Of a DNA stretch of 16,623 nt, positions 1 to 8,796 are shown piece after piece. The stretch is from an uncultured Dialister sp. (lineage in GTDB: Bacteria; Bacillota; Negativicutes; Veillonellales; Dialisteraceae). The stretch covers positions 1 through 16,623 of the forward strand of contig NZ_CAAFRZ010000046.1 of the NCBI RefSeq assembly GCF_900765565.1. The letters run 5' to 3'. Every line of letters starts with the position of its first letter. Positions within the stretch are counted from its first letter, which is position 1. The translations under genes and the position numbers were made by a program. The notes beneath the pieces were generated by a model. It was given only the letters and a program-made list of their open reading frames with translations. It was not told the DNA's origin and made no database searches.

Positions 1-105
1 GCACAGAAGTGTGCGTGAATGGCTTTCGACATTCAGTTCAAGCTGATTTATCAAGGCATACGGGATGTTTTCCGTGTGCGAAGTTTGAGTTATTAATTTG
101 GCCCG

Positions 106-1008
106 TCAGCAGGTATGGCAGTCCTCATAAATGCCCTTTTCCTTCAGCAGTTTGATGACCGTTTCTCCGATATCCGCTACAGTTCTGGCCACCGGAATGC
201 CTACGGCGTTCAAGGCAGCGATCTTCTCAGCCGCCGTGCCCTTGCCGCCGGAAATGATGGCCCCCGCATGACCCATGCGCTTTCCTGGAGGCGCCATGCG
301 GCCTGCGATGAAAGCAGCCACCGGCTTCTTCATGTGTTCATGGATCCAGGCAGCCGCCCTTTCCTCTGCATTGCCGCCGATTTCACCAATCATAAGCACT
401 GCTTCCGTTTCCGGATCTTCATTGAAAAGGGTCAGGGTGTCAATGAAATCCATGCCCTTGATAGGATCGCCGCCGATGCCGATGGCCGTGGTCTGGCCAA
501 TGCCTGCCTCTGTGAGCTGGAAGGTGGCTTCATAGGTCAGGGTGCCGGATTTGGATACGACGCCTACATGGCCTTTTTTATAAATCTGGGAGGGAATGAT
601 GCCGATATTGGCTTCATCCACAGAGATGATGCCGGGGCAGTTCGGCCCGATGAGACGGGTCTTTTTCCCTTCCATATAACGATGCACCTTTACCATGTCC
701 TCCACTGGGATATGCTCTGTGATGCATACCACCAGGTCAAGACCTGCTTCCACCGCTTCCAGAATAGCATCAGCTGCAAAGGGAGCCGGCACGAAAATGA
801 CGGATGCATTGGCGCCGGTCACAGCCACTGCGTCTCTCACCGTATTGAATACGGGAACGCCGCAGCACACCTGGCCCGCCTTTCCCGGTGCCGTACCGCC
901 TACGATATTCGTACCATAAGCCTGCATCTGTTCTGTATGGAAACGGGCTGCCCTGCCGGTAATGCCCTGTACAATGACCTTCGTATCTTTATGGATTAAT
1001 ATACTCAT
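106..1008 (-). CDS. sucD: Succinyl-CoA synthetase alpha subunit
   Basis: This is the alpha subunit of succinate-CoA ligase, which interconverts succinyl-CoA and succinate with formation or use of a nucleoside triphosphate in the cytoplasm. The 300-residue protein has the family's usual length. The N-terminal CoA-binding Rossmann region carries [14 protein letters not shown] near residue 12, and GPNCPGI lies mid-protein. The phosphohistidine is His247 in [14 protein letters not shown], matching the E. coli active-site His246. The ATG at 1008 follows a GGAGGG ribosome site, with only 12 nt separating it from the stop of the beta subunit gene, so the two are clearly co-transcribed. The gene ends in TGA. 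I see no terminator in the 105 bases that follow. Identification is secure. The nucleotide preference (ADP or GDP) cannot be read here. Confidence 0.97.
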   Translation of the reverse strand: MSILIHKDTKVIVQGITGRAARFHTEQMQAYGTNIVGGTAPGKAGQVCCGVPVFNTVRDAVAVTGANASVIFVPAPFAADAILEAVEAGLDLVVCITEHIPVEDMVKVHRYMEGKKTRLIGPNCPGIISVDEANIGIIPSQIYKKGHVGVVSKSGTLTYEATFQLTEAGIGQTTAIGIGGDPIKGMDFIDTLTLFNEDPETEAVLMIGEIGGNAEERAAAWIHEHMKKPVAAFIAGRMAPPGKRMGHAGAIISGGKGTAAEKIAALNAVGIPVARTVADIGETVIKLLKEKGIYEDCHTC

Positions 1009-1020
1009 AACCAGCCCTCC

Positions 1021-2217
1021 TTATTTCTTTTCCTTCTGCTCTTTCGCCAGGCGAATCACTTTCTTAGCGCCCTCATCCATGGAAGAAGCAGGGAAAAGGT
1101 TCACAATGTGGGCTTCTTCCAGAATCTTCCGTCCTTTTTCCACATTCCGTCCTTCCAGACGCACCACCACAGGAATGGGGAACTCTTCCTTTCCGCCGGA
1201 AAGGAGAGCCGCTGCCTCCACAATGCCTGTGGCAATGACATCGCACTTATTGATGCCGCCGAAAATATTGATCAGAATGCCATGCACCTGGTCATCTTCC
1301 AGCATGATTTTGAAAGCAGCTACGATTTTCTCCGGTGTGGAATCGCCGCCTACATCCAGGAAATTGGCCGGTTCTCCTCCGTTTTCCTTAATAATATCCA
1401 CCGTAGCCATAGCCAGGCCGGCACCATTCACCATGCAAGCCACATCACCGCCCAGGTTTACATAGTTCAATCCTTCTGCCGCCGCTTCTCTTTCCTTCTG
1501 GTCCTCTTCCGTAATATCCCGGAGAGCCACGATTTCCGGATGACGGGACAGGGTGCTGTCATCAAAATTCAGCTTGGCATCCAGAGCCAGCACTTCATTT
1601 TCCTCTGTCACCACCAGGGGATTGCATTCTGCCAGGGAGCAGTCCTTATCCACAAACAGCTTGTACAGATATTTCATAAAAGTCTTCGCCTTCGGCACCA
1701 CCGCCTGCTCCATATGAAGAGCATACGCCATGCGGTTGGCCTGGAAATCGGCAAGACCGATGGCGGGGTCAATGTATTCCTTCAGGATGGCCTCCGGGTT
1801 TTCCGCCGCCACATCTTCGATAGACATGCCGCCGCATTCAGAAGCCATCATGACCACGCCCCGGGATTCCCGGTCCACCAGGAAGGAAATATAGTATTCC
1901 TTCTTAATGTGGGCACCTGCCTCGATGAGGAGGCGGTTCACCTTCTTCCCCTGGGGCCCGGTCTGCCGGGTGACGAGGGTGCTTCCCAGAAGTTCCTTCG
2001 CATATTTCCGCACTTCCTCCACGGAATGGGCCAGCTTCACGCCACCCGCTTCCCCGCGGCCGCCGGCATGGATCTGGGCCTTTACGACCACCACCGGTGT
2101 ATCGAGGCGCTTGGCATTGGCCACCGCTTCTTCCACGGAAAATGCCGGATATCCTTCCGGTACATGGATGCCATATTGCTTCATAATGGCTTTACTCTGG
2201 TATTCATGGATATTCAT
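1021..2217 (-). CDS. sucC: Succinyl-CoA synthetase beta subunit
   Basis: This is the beta subunit of succinate-CoA ligase. It has an N-terminal ATP-grasp nucleotide-binding region and a C-terminal flavodoxin-like region that meets the alpha subunit. The start [16 protein letters not shown] is the typical family N-terminus. The ATP-grasp region shows [17 protein letters not shown], the metal and nucleotide region shows [19 protein letters not shown], and the C-terminal part carries [14 protein letters not shown]. The length is 398 residues, close to the E. coli protein (388). I chose the ATG at 2217 over one 16 codons upstream because AAGGAG sits 7 nt before it and the family starts there. It is the first gene of the sucC-sucD pair. 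No convincing promoter was recognised in the upstream 190 bases. Confidence 0.97.
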   Translation of the reverse strand: MNIHEYQSKAIMKQYGIHVPEGYPAFSVEEAVANAKRLDTPVVVVKAQIHAGGRGEAGGVKLAHSVEEVRKYAKELLGSTLVTRQTGPQGKKVNRLLIEAGAHIKKEYYISFLVDRESRGVVMMASECGGMSIEDVAAENPEAILKEYIDPAIGLADFQANRMAYALHMEQAVVPKAKTFMKYLYKLFVDKDCSLAECNPLVVTEENEVLALDAKLNFDDSTLSRHPEIVALRDITEEDQKEREAAAEGLNYVNLGGDVACMVNGAGLAMATVDIIKENGGEPANFLDVGGDSTPEKIVAAFKIMLEDDQVHGILINIFGGINKCDVIATGIVEAAALLSGGKEEFPIPVVVRLEGRNVEKGRKILEEAHIVNLFPASSMDEGAKKVIRLAKEQKEKK

Positions 2218-2410
2218 GAAAATTCTCCTTTCGGAAACAGAAGAACCCTTTCTTCTATGGTTCATTCCTCATGACAGCGTATAGAATTACAATTCCTATC
2301 ATATCACTTTATGTATCCGCAAAAAAGACAATGCCCTCCTATAAGAGTACCATTTGCAAAATTAGCATAGCCTTATTGAAAACTGTTGCGAAAAAGGTAT
2401 AGATAAAAAT

Positions 2411-3046
2411 TCAGAAGATATCTTTTCCTTCCAATGTATGGTACCGGCCCGTCATGTCATCCAGGATAAAATCGTTGGCAAAGAAAGCAGTGCCCCGAAA
2501 ACCTGAAATATTTTCGATTACCTGGCCCTCATTAACCCCTTCATACAGCCCGTTTTTCCTGGTAAGAAGGACCCAGGCCGGGCGGGCACCGCCACCATAC
2601 CGTCTCACCAGCAGTCCCGAGGGTTTCCCACTTTCTCCCTTCACCACGATAAGGGGGCTGTGGATGAGAGTTAAAATCTGGGATACGTGCCACCGGTCTT
2701 TTCCATCGGACGTCAGGATGGCCAGGGTACTGCCGCCGGTACCGGAGGTCCAGGGCCCCCGGAGAAGGACCAGAACCTCCCGTTCCCCATTTTCCCCTTC
2801 CGCATAGTTATAGCTGTACTTCGTGGCCCGCCAGGCCTCTTCCGGAATATCCAGGTCCCGGATTACGGACTTTCGAATAGATTCGGCCGGCTTATCCTCT
2901 GCCAGCACCTTTTGGAAACCGCTCCCCAAAGACAGAGCCTCCAGAGAGATATAACTCTGCCCCAGAAGGTCCGATGCGCCGGACGGAGCCATACTGCCTG
3001 TACAAAGGACAGCCGCCAGGGCTGCCACCATCAGTCTGTGATTCAT
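2411..3046 (-). CDS. Secreted protein of unknown function
   Basis: This 211-residue protein has a probable signal peptide: MNHR, a hydrophobic stretch (LMVAALAAVLCTGSMA) and a small-residue cleavage region around PSGAS, residues 20-25. The cysteine in the hydrophobic part does not sit in a good lipobox, so export with signal peptidase I cleavage is more likely than lipidation. The mature part has a segment GPWTSGTGGSTLAIL followed by WHVSQILTLIHSPLIVV. This resembles an uncharacterised periplasmic family in which the equivalent segment is cysteine-rich (WCGSGGC-like); here serine and threonine replace the cysteines. The start at 3046 is preceded by GGAGGT at 5 nt. A longer reading frame to 3127 has no such site. 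It stands alone, divergent from the PhoH-like gene. Function is not known. Confidence 0.8.
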   Translation of the reverse strand: MNHRLMVAALAAVLCTGSMAPSGASDLLGQSYISLEALSLGSGFQKVLAEDKPAESIRKSVIRDLDIPEEAWRATKYSYNYAEGENGEREVLVLLRGPWTSGTGGSTLAILTSDGKDRWHVSQILTLIHSPLIVVKGESGKPSGLLVRRYGGGARPAWVLLTRKNGLYEGVNEGQVIENISGFRGTAFFANDFILDDMTGRYHTLEGKDIF

Positions 3047-3188
3047 AGAATACCTCCGTAAAGAAGAAAATGCCGGTCCCCATACCTGCGGATATAAAAG
3101 CCGATTTTCCCCCTCTATCATAAACAAACTTTTGATGTTCCCTTTACATCCTCATGGTATCATAAAAACAGGATCAATACTTTCCTTT

Positions 3189-3194
3189 TATAAT
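3189..3194 (+). promoter_or_regulatory. Possible -10 box of the PhoH-like gene
   Basis: A perfect TATAAT lies 33 nt before the start codon at 3227. No good -35 hexamer is seen at the right spacing, so this is only a likely -10 element. The ribosome site AAGGAAGGAGC precedes the ATG. Confidence 0.4.
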
Positions 3195-3226
3195 AGAATA
3201 AAACCTGGTAAGGAAGGAGCATCCCC

Positions 3227-4603
3227 ATGAAAAAGACCTATGTGGTAGATACGAATGTACTGGTACAGTCCCCCTATGGGCTCTATGCGTTCGAGGAGAA
3301 TGAGGTAGTCATTCCCCTGGTGGTGGTGGAAGAGCTGGATGGGCTGAAGAAGGCGGAAGGCGAAAAAGGCGCCAACGCCCGCAAGGCCATCCGCCTCCTG
3401 GACAGCCTCCGGCAGCGGGGCAACCTTCTTTCCGGCGTACCCATACAGAACGGCGGCACCGTGCGGGTGGAAACGAACTGCGTGGACGTCACCCTTCCCC
3501 GGGACCTGCCGGAAAATGAATCGGACAACCGGATTCTCATGGTCTGCAAGGGGCTGAAGGAATCAGACCCCTGTCGGGACGTGGTACTGGTGACAAAGGA
3601 CATCGTACTCCGTATCAAAGCCCAGCTCCTCTCCATCCGGGCCGAAGACTTCGAAGCGGAGCAGGTTTCCCGGCAGGAAGCCAACTACACCGGCCGAGGC
3701 CACGCCTACCTTCCCCAGAACGCCGTGGGGGACTTCAAAAATGGAGGCGTTCCCCTTTCTATCCTTTACAGCACCGACGAGAATGGGGACCCCCTGCCCC
3801 TGTCATTCACGGAAAATGAATTTTTCCTTCTCACCCCTGATGAGTCGGCCGGCGTCACCCTCCTGGGCCGGGTGGAAGGGCAGCAGATGGTGCCCCTCCG
3901 CTATCGGAAGCAGCGTCCCTACGGCGTGACCCCGAGAAATGTGGGGCAGTACTTCCTCCAGGAAGCCCTCATGGAAAGCGCGGAAAAGGCGCCCCTGGTC
4001 ATTGTGAAGGGCATGGCAGGTACGGCAAAAACCTTCTACTCCATCGCCGTGGGGCTGGAAAAGGTCTTCAACAATCCCACCGGCGAATACCGGCGCATTA
4101 TCGTATCCCGGCCTAACGCCCAGTTTGACGATGACATCGGTTTCCTTCCGGGGACGGAACAGGAAAAAATTTCTCCCCTCATGCGGCCGGTGGTGGATGC
4201 GTTAGAGCAGCTCCTGGACTCCGATGAAGCCGGCCGCTACGAAGATGAATCCCTCCTCACCGACAAGGTCCAGGAAATCTTCGACCGGGACATCATAGAG
4301 ACGGAAGCATTGAACTTCATCCGAGGCCGGTCCATCGTGAAGACCTACCTCATCATCGATGAAGCCCAGAATATCACCCCCAGCCAGGCGAAGGGCATCA
4401 TCACCAGGGCCGGGAAAGGGACAAAAATCATCCTTCTCGGCGACCCCCAGCAGATCGACCGTCCCTTCCTGGACGAACGGACCAACGGTCTCTCCTATGC
4501 CGCCAAGTGTATGAAGGGAAGCCCCCTCTGCTGGCAGATTACCATGGGAAGGGACGAATGCGAACGGTCGAAACTGGCTATGGATGCTATACAGAGGTTG
4601 TAA
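3227..4603 (+). CDS. PhoH family ATPase with N-terminal PIN domain (PhoH2/YlaK type)
   Basis: This 458-residue protein joins a PIN-type ribonuclease domain to a PhoH ATPase domain, the layout of the PhoH2 family, whose studied members unwind and cleave RNA. The PIN domain (about residues 1-140) has the expected acidic residues: Asp8 in VVDTN, Glu36 in VEELDG, Asp100 in SDNRIL and Asp125 in VTKD. The PhoH part (from about residue 240) has Walker A GMAGTAKT at 262-269, Walker B YLIIDEAQN with Asp378-Glu379, and a sensor-like ILLGDPQQID. Length and order are normal for the family and no key residue is missing. It is probably cytoplasmic and acts on RNA. It is monocistronic, divergent from the secreted protein, and followed by a strong terminator. 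The family is sure; the physiological role is not. Confidence 0.93.
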   Translation: MKKTYVVDTNVLVQSPYGLYAFEENEVVIPLVVVEELDGLKKAEGEKGANARKAIRLLDSLRQRGNLLSGVPIQNGGTVRVETNCVDVTLPRDLPENESDNRILMVCKGLKESDPCRDVVLVTKDIVLRIKAQLLSIRAEDFEAEQVSRQEANYTGRGHAYLPQNAVGDFKNGGVPLSILYSTDENGDPLPLSFTENEFFLLTPDESAGVTLLGRVEGQQMVPLRYRKQRPYGVTPRNVGQYFLQEALMESAEKAPLVIVKGMAGTAKTFYSIAVGLEKVFNNPTGEYRRIIVSRPNAQFDDDIGFLPGTEQEKISPLMRPVVDALEQLLDSDEAGRYEDESLLTDKVQEIFDRDIIETEALNFIRGRSIVKTYLIIDEAQNITPSQAKGIITRAGKGTKIILLGDPQQIDRPFLDERTNGLSYAAKCMKGSPLCWQITMGRDECERSKLAMDAIQRL

Positions 4604-4667
4604 TATTCATTGGTACGGCTTTTGTTTCGTCTACAACCGGTGAATAGTGAGGAGTGAGGAGTGAATG

Positions 4668-4703
4668 TGGCGGCGCATCAAATAGGGAAGCGCCGCCATT
4701 TTT
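4668..4703 (+). terminator. Rho-independent terminator of the PhoH-like gene
   Basis: A perfect 9-bp stem, TGGCGGCGC (4668-4676) with GCGCCGCCA (4690-4698), is followed directly by TTTTT. It lies 65 nt after the stop codon and is well placed to end the PhoH transcript. Confidence 0.85.
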
Positions 4704-4761
4704 ATGAACTATCGGTTCCCATGCTGACAGATAGAGTCAATGGTACGGGAGCTGCCAGCTT

Positions 4762-4879
4762 CTAGCTTCTAGCTGTCAGGAAAGATCAATGGCCTGCAGC
4801 GCTTCCTTCTGCCTGTTCTCATCAGTTACCCAAGCCGTAGGCTGGCCAGCTTTCCTAAAAGCTAACAGCTAGAAGCTAG
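4762..4879. repeat. Inverted repeat with 18-bp arms
   Basis: CTAGCTTCTAGCTGTCAG (4762-4779) is the near-exact reverse complement of 4862-4879 (17 of 18). About 80 nt separate the arms, and that spacer has no reading frame. Next to the arms, GGAAAG (4779-4784) also matches the complement of CTTTCC (4850-4855), so the pairing extends with a gap. It resembles extragenic palindromes. Function is unknown. Confidence 0.6.
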
Positions 4880-4885
4880 TGTCCT

Positions 4886-5290
4886 GTCTCAATCACATTT
4901 GTGCTAATGATAGTTTAATTATGTGGTAACTTGGTAATAGATTCGCAAGTAGAAACTACCCCCATATCGTCATTTCGAGCGGTGGTAGCATGCAATGTGA
5001 TTGTGCAGGTAAAAATCGCTACAGCTACGATGAGTCGAGAAATCTTTCTTGCGTTCGAGAATACAGGGCTTTTTAACCATGGCTAGCGTTGTAAGACCGT
5101 CAGAGGTATCTATCTGGGAGATCTCTCGACTCTCTCTCACATTCTATTTTTATGTGTTACATCATTACGGCGCTTACCACCGCTCGAGATGACGAGTTAA
5201 ATTCAGAGTCTACAGCATTTAAAATCGGTACATAACAGTAGTGATTTTTCTTCCGCCAACATTAATCATTATCCCAAATGTGATTGAGAC
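4886..5290. repeat. 405-bp non-coding element with nested inverted repeats (MITE-like), copy 1
   Basis: The outer ends are a perfect 16-bp inverted repeat, GTCTCAATCACATTTG at 4886-4901 and its complement at 5275-5290. Most of the next 10 bp inward also match. Inside is a second inverted repeat: CGTCATTTCGAGCGGTGGTA (4968-4987) pairs with 5175-5194 at 19 of 20. Inside that is a third pair, GTCGAGAAATCT (5034-5045) with 5119-5130 at 11 of 12. No transposase or other credible gene is present. The middle part recurs at about 11543-11764 and, as a half copy, at 16091-16174. The structure fits a non-autonomous mobile element, possibly one repeat inserted within another. I do not see a clear target-site duplication. 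Confidence 0.65.
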
Positions 5291-5340
5291 GCATCACCAG
5301 GAGCCCCCACACTTTTGACCGTCCACTCAGCCACATACGG

Positions 5341-5368
5341 AAAAGCCCCCGCCGGAGCGGGGGTTTTT
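5341..5368 (-). terminator. Terminator of argG-argH, probably bidirectional
   Basis: A perfect stem, CCCCCGC (5346-5352) and GCGGGGG (5357-5363), surrounds a CGGA loop. It is flanked by AAAA on the left and TTTTT on the right, so it reads as a terminator on both strands. It lies about 45 nt after the argH stop. Confidence 0.85.
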
Positions 5369-5413
5369 CCTGTGAAATTGTCTATACCAAGCGCAGTGCG
5401 CTATGGCTTCCTT

Positions 5414-6841
5414 TTATCCCAGGAAGGCCATGGACTCTTTCCATGACTCTGCCTGTTTCTTCATGGCTTTGATCACTTCTTCGCCATGGGCCTGCTGGCG
5501 GGCTACGGACTTTGGTCCTGTGCCGCCGTAGCTTTCCCGGTTTTTCACGCAGTTTTCTATCTTCAGTGCATCCATGATATCTTCCTCAAAGAGGGGGCTC
5601 ATGGATTTCAGTTCTTCCATGGTGAGGTCGTGGAGCACTTTGTGGTGCTCGATGCAGTAATGTACAGCGCCCCCTACCACCGCATGGGCCTGGCGGAAAG
5701 GGAGGCCCTTCTTGGCCAGGTAGTCCGCCATGTCCGTAGCGTTGGAGAAATCGTGTTCCAGCACTTCCCTTGTATGTTTCCCGTTCACCGTCATGGTATT
5801 GATCATGCCGGCGTAGATATCCAAGGCAAAGTAAAGGGTATCGATGGCATCGAAAACCCCTTCCTTGTCTTCCTGCATGTCCTTGTCATAGGCCAGGGGC
5901 AGTCCTTTCATCACCGTGAGGAGACCCACCAGGTCCCCGTACACCCGGCCCGTCTTGCCGCGGATCAGTTCACACATGTCCGGATTTTTCTTCTGGGGCA
6001 TAATGGAACTTCCCGTGGAGTAGCCGTCGTCCAGCTCGATGAACTGGAATTCACTGGTGCTCCAGTAAATGAATTCTTCCGACAGCCGGGACAGGTGCAT
6101 GGCGCAGATGGAGGCAAAGGACAGGAACTGCAGGAGGTAGTCCCGGTCCGATACGGCATCGAGACTGTTTCCATAGACCTTGGAGAAATGGAGATCCTCC
6201 GCTTCTTCCAGGGGATCCGTGGGATATGTGGTTCCCGCCAGGGCGCAGGCGCCGATGGGGGACATATCCGCCATATCATAGGCCTCTTCCAGCCGTTTGA
6301 AATCCCTTTCCATCATGGCAAAATACGCCAGCATATGGTGGGCAAAGAGCACCGGCTGGGCCCGCTGCATGTGGGTGTAGCCCGGCAGGATGACGTCTTT
6401 GTACTTTTTCGAAGCGTTAAGGAGCGCCTCTTCCAGGGCGATGAGCTTTTCCGCAATGCGGCCCATCTGCCGTTTCATATACATATGGAGGTCCAGGGCG
6501 CACTGGTCGTTACGGCTCCGGGCCGTATGGAGCCGGGCGCCGGCATCACCGATGTCGTCGGTGAGCCGCTTTTCCACATTCATGTGGATATCTTCCAGTT
6601 CCACGGAGAAATCGAAATTTCCATCGTCGATTTCTTTCTTGATCTTCTTGAGACCTTCCGTAATCTTCCGGCAGTCCTCTTCTGAAATGATGCCGTGGCG
6701 GGCAAGCATCTTCGCATGGGCCATGGACCCGGCAATGTCTTCTTTATACATCCGGCAGTCGTAGGAAATGGATGCGTTGAAATCGAGGGCCGTTTTTTCC
6801 TCCGCTTTCGTGAAGCGTCCGCCCCACATCATATCACTCAT
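5414..6841 (-). CDS. argH: Argininosuccinate lyase
   Basis: This enzyme splits argininosuccinate into arginine and fumarate, the last step of arginine synthesis, and works as a homotetramer in the cytoplasm. The 475-residue protein has the usual length (about 460). The N-terminus MWGGRFTK is typical, HTARSRNDQ lies in the substrate-binding region, HMQRAQPV is the histidine-containing region, and [12 protein letters not shown] at residues 277-288 is the superfamily signature loop bearing the catalytic serine. Its ATG overlaps the argG stop as ATGA (6838-6841), so translation is probably coupled to argG. A terminator follows at 5341-5368. The pair is the complete citrulline-to-arginine branch. 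No oddities were seen. Confidence 0.97.
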   Translation of the reverse strand: MSDMMWGGRFTKAEEKTALDFNASISYDCRMYKEDIAGSMAHAKMLARHGIISEEDCRKITEGLKKIKKEIDDGNFDFSVELEDIHMNVEKRLTDDIGDAGARLHTARSRNDQCALDLHMYMKRQMGRIAEKLIALEEALLNASKKYKDVILPGYTHMQRAQPVLFAHHMLAYFAMMERDFKRLEEAYDMADMSPIGACALAGTTYPTDPLEEAEDLHFSKVYGNSLDAVSDRDYLLQFLSFASICAMHLSRLSEEFIYWSTSEFQFIELDDGYSTGSSIMPQKKNPDMCELIRGKTGRVYGDLVGLLTVMKGLPLAYDKDMQEDKEGVFDAIDTLYFALDIYAGMINTMTVNGKHTREVLEHDFSNATDMADYLAKKGLPFRQAHAVVGGAVHYCIEHHKVLHDLTMEELKSMSPLFEEDIMDALKIENCVKNRESYGGTGPKSVARQQAHGEEVIKAMKKQAESWKESMAFLG

Positions 6842-8091
6842 TTTGCATTCTTCTCCTTCATAAGAGCCCGGATGGTGAGGGGCAGGCCGAAGAGGTTGAT
6901 AAATCCTTCTGCATCGGCCTGGTTGTATACATCGTCTTCACCGAAGGTCACGAATTCTTCATTGTACAGGGAGTACGGGCTTTCTGCGCCGTGGGACATG
7001 ATGTTGCCCTTGTAGAGCCGCAGGGTGACTTTGCCCGTTACGGTTTCGGAAGTCTTTTCTGCGAATACCTGCAGTGCTTCACGAAGGGGTGCGAACCACA
7101 TGCCGTCATAAACCAGTTCGGAATATTTTACAGCTGCCACTTCCTTGAAGTGGAATGTAGCCCGGTCCAGGCAGAGCCGTTCCAGTTCTGTATGGGCGTA
7201 GAAGAGGATGGAGCCGCAGGGATTTTCATAGACCCCTCTGGACTTCATGCCTACCAGTCTGTTTTCTACGAGGTCATCGATGCCGATGCCGTTTCTGGCG
7301 CCGATGGCATTCAGCGTATTCACCAGTTCCACGCCATCCATCTTCTTGCCGTTCACAGCCACCGGTACGCCCTTTTCGAAATCGATGGTCACGATTTCCG
7401 ATTTGTCCGGAGCATCTTCGGGATCGCAGGTGACAAGGTACATATCCTTGTGGGGCGGGTTGGCCGGATTTTCCAGGTCGTCCCCCTCATGGGACAGGTG
7501 CCACATATTCCAGTCCATGGAATAGGGGTACTTCTGGGCAGCCTTTTCTTCATCTGTCTGTTTTTCGTCGTATTTATCGATGGGCACGCCATGGGCTTCG
7601 GCGTACTTCATTTCATCTTCTCTGGATTTCATATCCCAGATTCTCCAGGGGGCAATGATCTTCATGTGGGGAGCCAGAGCCTTGATGGTCAGTTCGAAAC
7701 GGACCTGGTCATTGCCCTTGCCCGTAGCACCATGGCAGATGGCATCAGCGCCGTACTTCTTTGCCATGTCCACCAGGCATTTGCCGATAAGGGGACGGGC
7801 AAAAGAGGTGCCCAGGAGGTATTTCCCTTCATACTTGCCATCGGCCTGGAGTACTTTGTAGGCATACTGTTCAATAAATTCTTTTCTCACATCCAGGGTT
7901 TCTGCATAGGAAGCGCCGGAAGCAAGAGCTTTTTTATGGATGGCATCGAAATCTTCAGGCTGCCCCAGGTTCACGGTGCAGGCAATGACTTCGCAGCCAT
8001 AATTTTCTTTCAGCCAGGGAATAATAACGGAAGTATCCAGTCCGCCGGAATAAGCAAGAACTACTTTTTTTACATTTTTTACATCAGCCAT
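6838..8091 (-). CDS. argG: Argininosuccinate synthase
   Basis: This enzyme condenses citrulline and aspartate with ATP to give argininosuccinate, the substrate of the next gene's product. The N-terminal PP-loop reads [11 protein letters not shown] at residues 11-21, the ATP pyrophosphatase signature of the family. [15 protein letters not shown] mid-protein belongs to the substrate site. The length of 417 residues is normal. I place the start at the ATG at 8091 (MADVKNVKK), preceded by AAAGGCGG. Upstream in-frame ATGs at 8118 and 8130 would add residues not typical of the family and lack ribosome sites. The gene is first in the argG-argH operon, under a near-consensus promoter at 8166-8194. 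Confidence 0.97.
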   Translation of the reverse strand: MADVKNVKKVVLAYSGGLDTSVIIPWLKENYGCEVIACTVNLGQPEDFDAIHKKALASGASYAETLDVRKEFIEQYAYKVLQADGKYEGKYLLGTSFARPLIGKCLVDMAKKYGADAICHGATGKGNDQVRFELTIKALAPHMKIIAPWRIWDMKSREDEMKYAEAHGVPIDKYDEKQTDEEKAAQKYPYSMDWNMWHLSHEGDDLENPANPPHKDMYLVTCDPEDAPDKSEIVTIDFEKGVPVAVNGKKMDGVELVNTLNAIGARNGIGIDDLVENRLVGMKSRGVYENPCGSILFYAHTELERLCLDRATFHFKEVAAVKYSELVYDGMWFAPLREALQVFAEKTSETVTGKVTLRLYKGNIMSHGAESPYSLYNEEFVTFGEDDVYNQADAEGFINLFGLPLTIRALMKEKNAK

Positions 8092-8165
8092 AGGAATGCC
8101 GCCTTTCTGTTTGAACATAGACAATTTCACAGGCCCTTCACGGGGGCTTTTCTTAAGATGTGATA

Positions 8166-8194
8166 ATTATACATCCACTTGCATAAATGTGCAA
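8166..8194 (-). promoter_or_regulatory. argGH promoter
   Basis: Read on the minus strand, a -35 TTGCAC (8194-8189) and a perfect -10 TATAAT (8171-8166) are separated by 17 bp. Transcription would start near 8159, about 68 nt before the argG start. The palindrome at 8180-8193 overlaps the -35 and spacer, which suits a repressor site. Confidence 0.75.
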
Positions 8195-8237
8195 TAGCAA
8201 AAGTGAATTTTCTTGCAATTTTATGAAATATTTTTCA
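8180..8237 (-). promoter_or_regulatory. Pair of ARG-box-like palindromes (candidate ArgR/AhrC operator)
   Basis: TGCATAAATGTGCA (8180-8193) and TGAAATATTTTTCA (8224-8237) are near-palindromes resembling the known arginine-repressor box TGNATNNNNATNCA. Their centres are 44 bp apart, about four helical turns. The first overlaps the argGH promoter. The assignment rests on consensus knowledge of ArgR sites and on the downstream genes. No regulator gene is in this window. Confidence 0.5.
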
Positions 8238-8368
8238 AATGTATCGTGGTTTATTCGATATTATCGAGTAATTACAATCGTGTCCAATTTATGTGCTGTA
8301 TGCAGGATATGCAGAAAAGGATGCATATAGCAGCCAGGTTGATGGAATGAATGGCTGATGGCCCAAAG

Positions 8369-8578
8369 GGGTGAATGGGGCTAAGGGTGGTGGGTTGGCA
8401 TCGCTACGCTCGCCAACCAGGTTGTAGGTGCTTCGCACCAGGGGCATAAAGTGGATCTGCCGCCTTCGGCGGCTAATACCCTTTATGCCACCGCTTCAAC
8501 GAGCAACGAGAGTTGAAGCCACAACTCGATGAACGAGCGGCGGCTATGTTCATCCACCGCCCTTAGCCCCATCCACCC
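8369..8578. repeat. 210-bp multi-hairpin element
   Basis: A 25-bp outer stem (8369-8393 with 8554-8578, 23 matches plus one G-U) closes a region containing five further hairpins. These are GGTTGGC/GCCAACC (8393-8399/8412-8418); GGTGC/GCACC (8427-8431/8435-8439); GGCATAAAG/CTTTATGCC (8443-8451/8481-8489) enclosing GCCGCC-TTC-GGCGGC (8459-8473); GCTTCAAC/GTTGAAGC (8493-8500/8512-8519); and GATGAAC/GTTCATC (8528-8534/8548-8554). All inner stems are perfect. Adjacent bases at stem edges are shared by one position, so not every outermost pair can form together. Little sequence is left unpaired. There is no credible reading frame. It could be a structured RNA, an extragenic palindromic repeat, or a mobile palindromic element. 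Two smaller hairpins follow (8611-8625, 8669-8681). Confidence 0.7.
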
Positions 8579-8690
8579 AAGCAGACTCCGCCGAAGTCCG
8601 CATTCCGGGCAAATACCATGTATTTCGTTTCGCGGCGCTTCTAAACTTTATGTGCCACACCAGCCCATCGCCCGCAGGGCGTTCCCCCCT

Positions 8691-8717
8691 GAGCCACTTT
8701 AGCCACTTCAGCCACCT
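8691..8717. repeat. Three tandem 9-bp repeats
   Basis: GAGCCACTT, TAGCCACTT and CAGCCACCT follow one another without gaps. A very similar 9-bp series lies at 16262-16288. Confidence 0.6.
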
Positions 8718-8796
8718 TTCATTTCCCATTCCCCCGCCCCTGGAGTTCGAGTATAATAGTATATAAGATGAATCATAATCAAAGGAGGTCATTCCC

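Noticed and set aside
1..105. On the minus strand the sucD frame stays open for 35 codons after its TGA, to the window edge, suggesting readthrough or a fused gene.
   Set aside because: SucD already has its normal length and C-terminus, 35 open codons can occur by chance, and no recoding signal was seen. The reading may belong to something outside the window.
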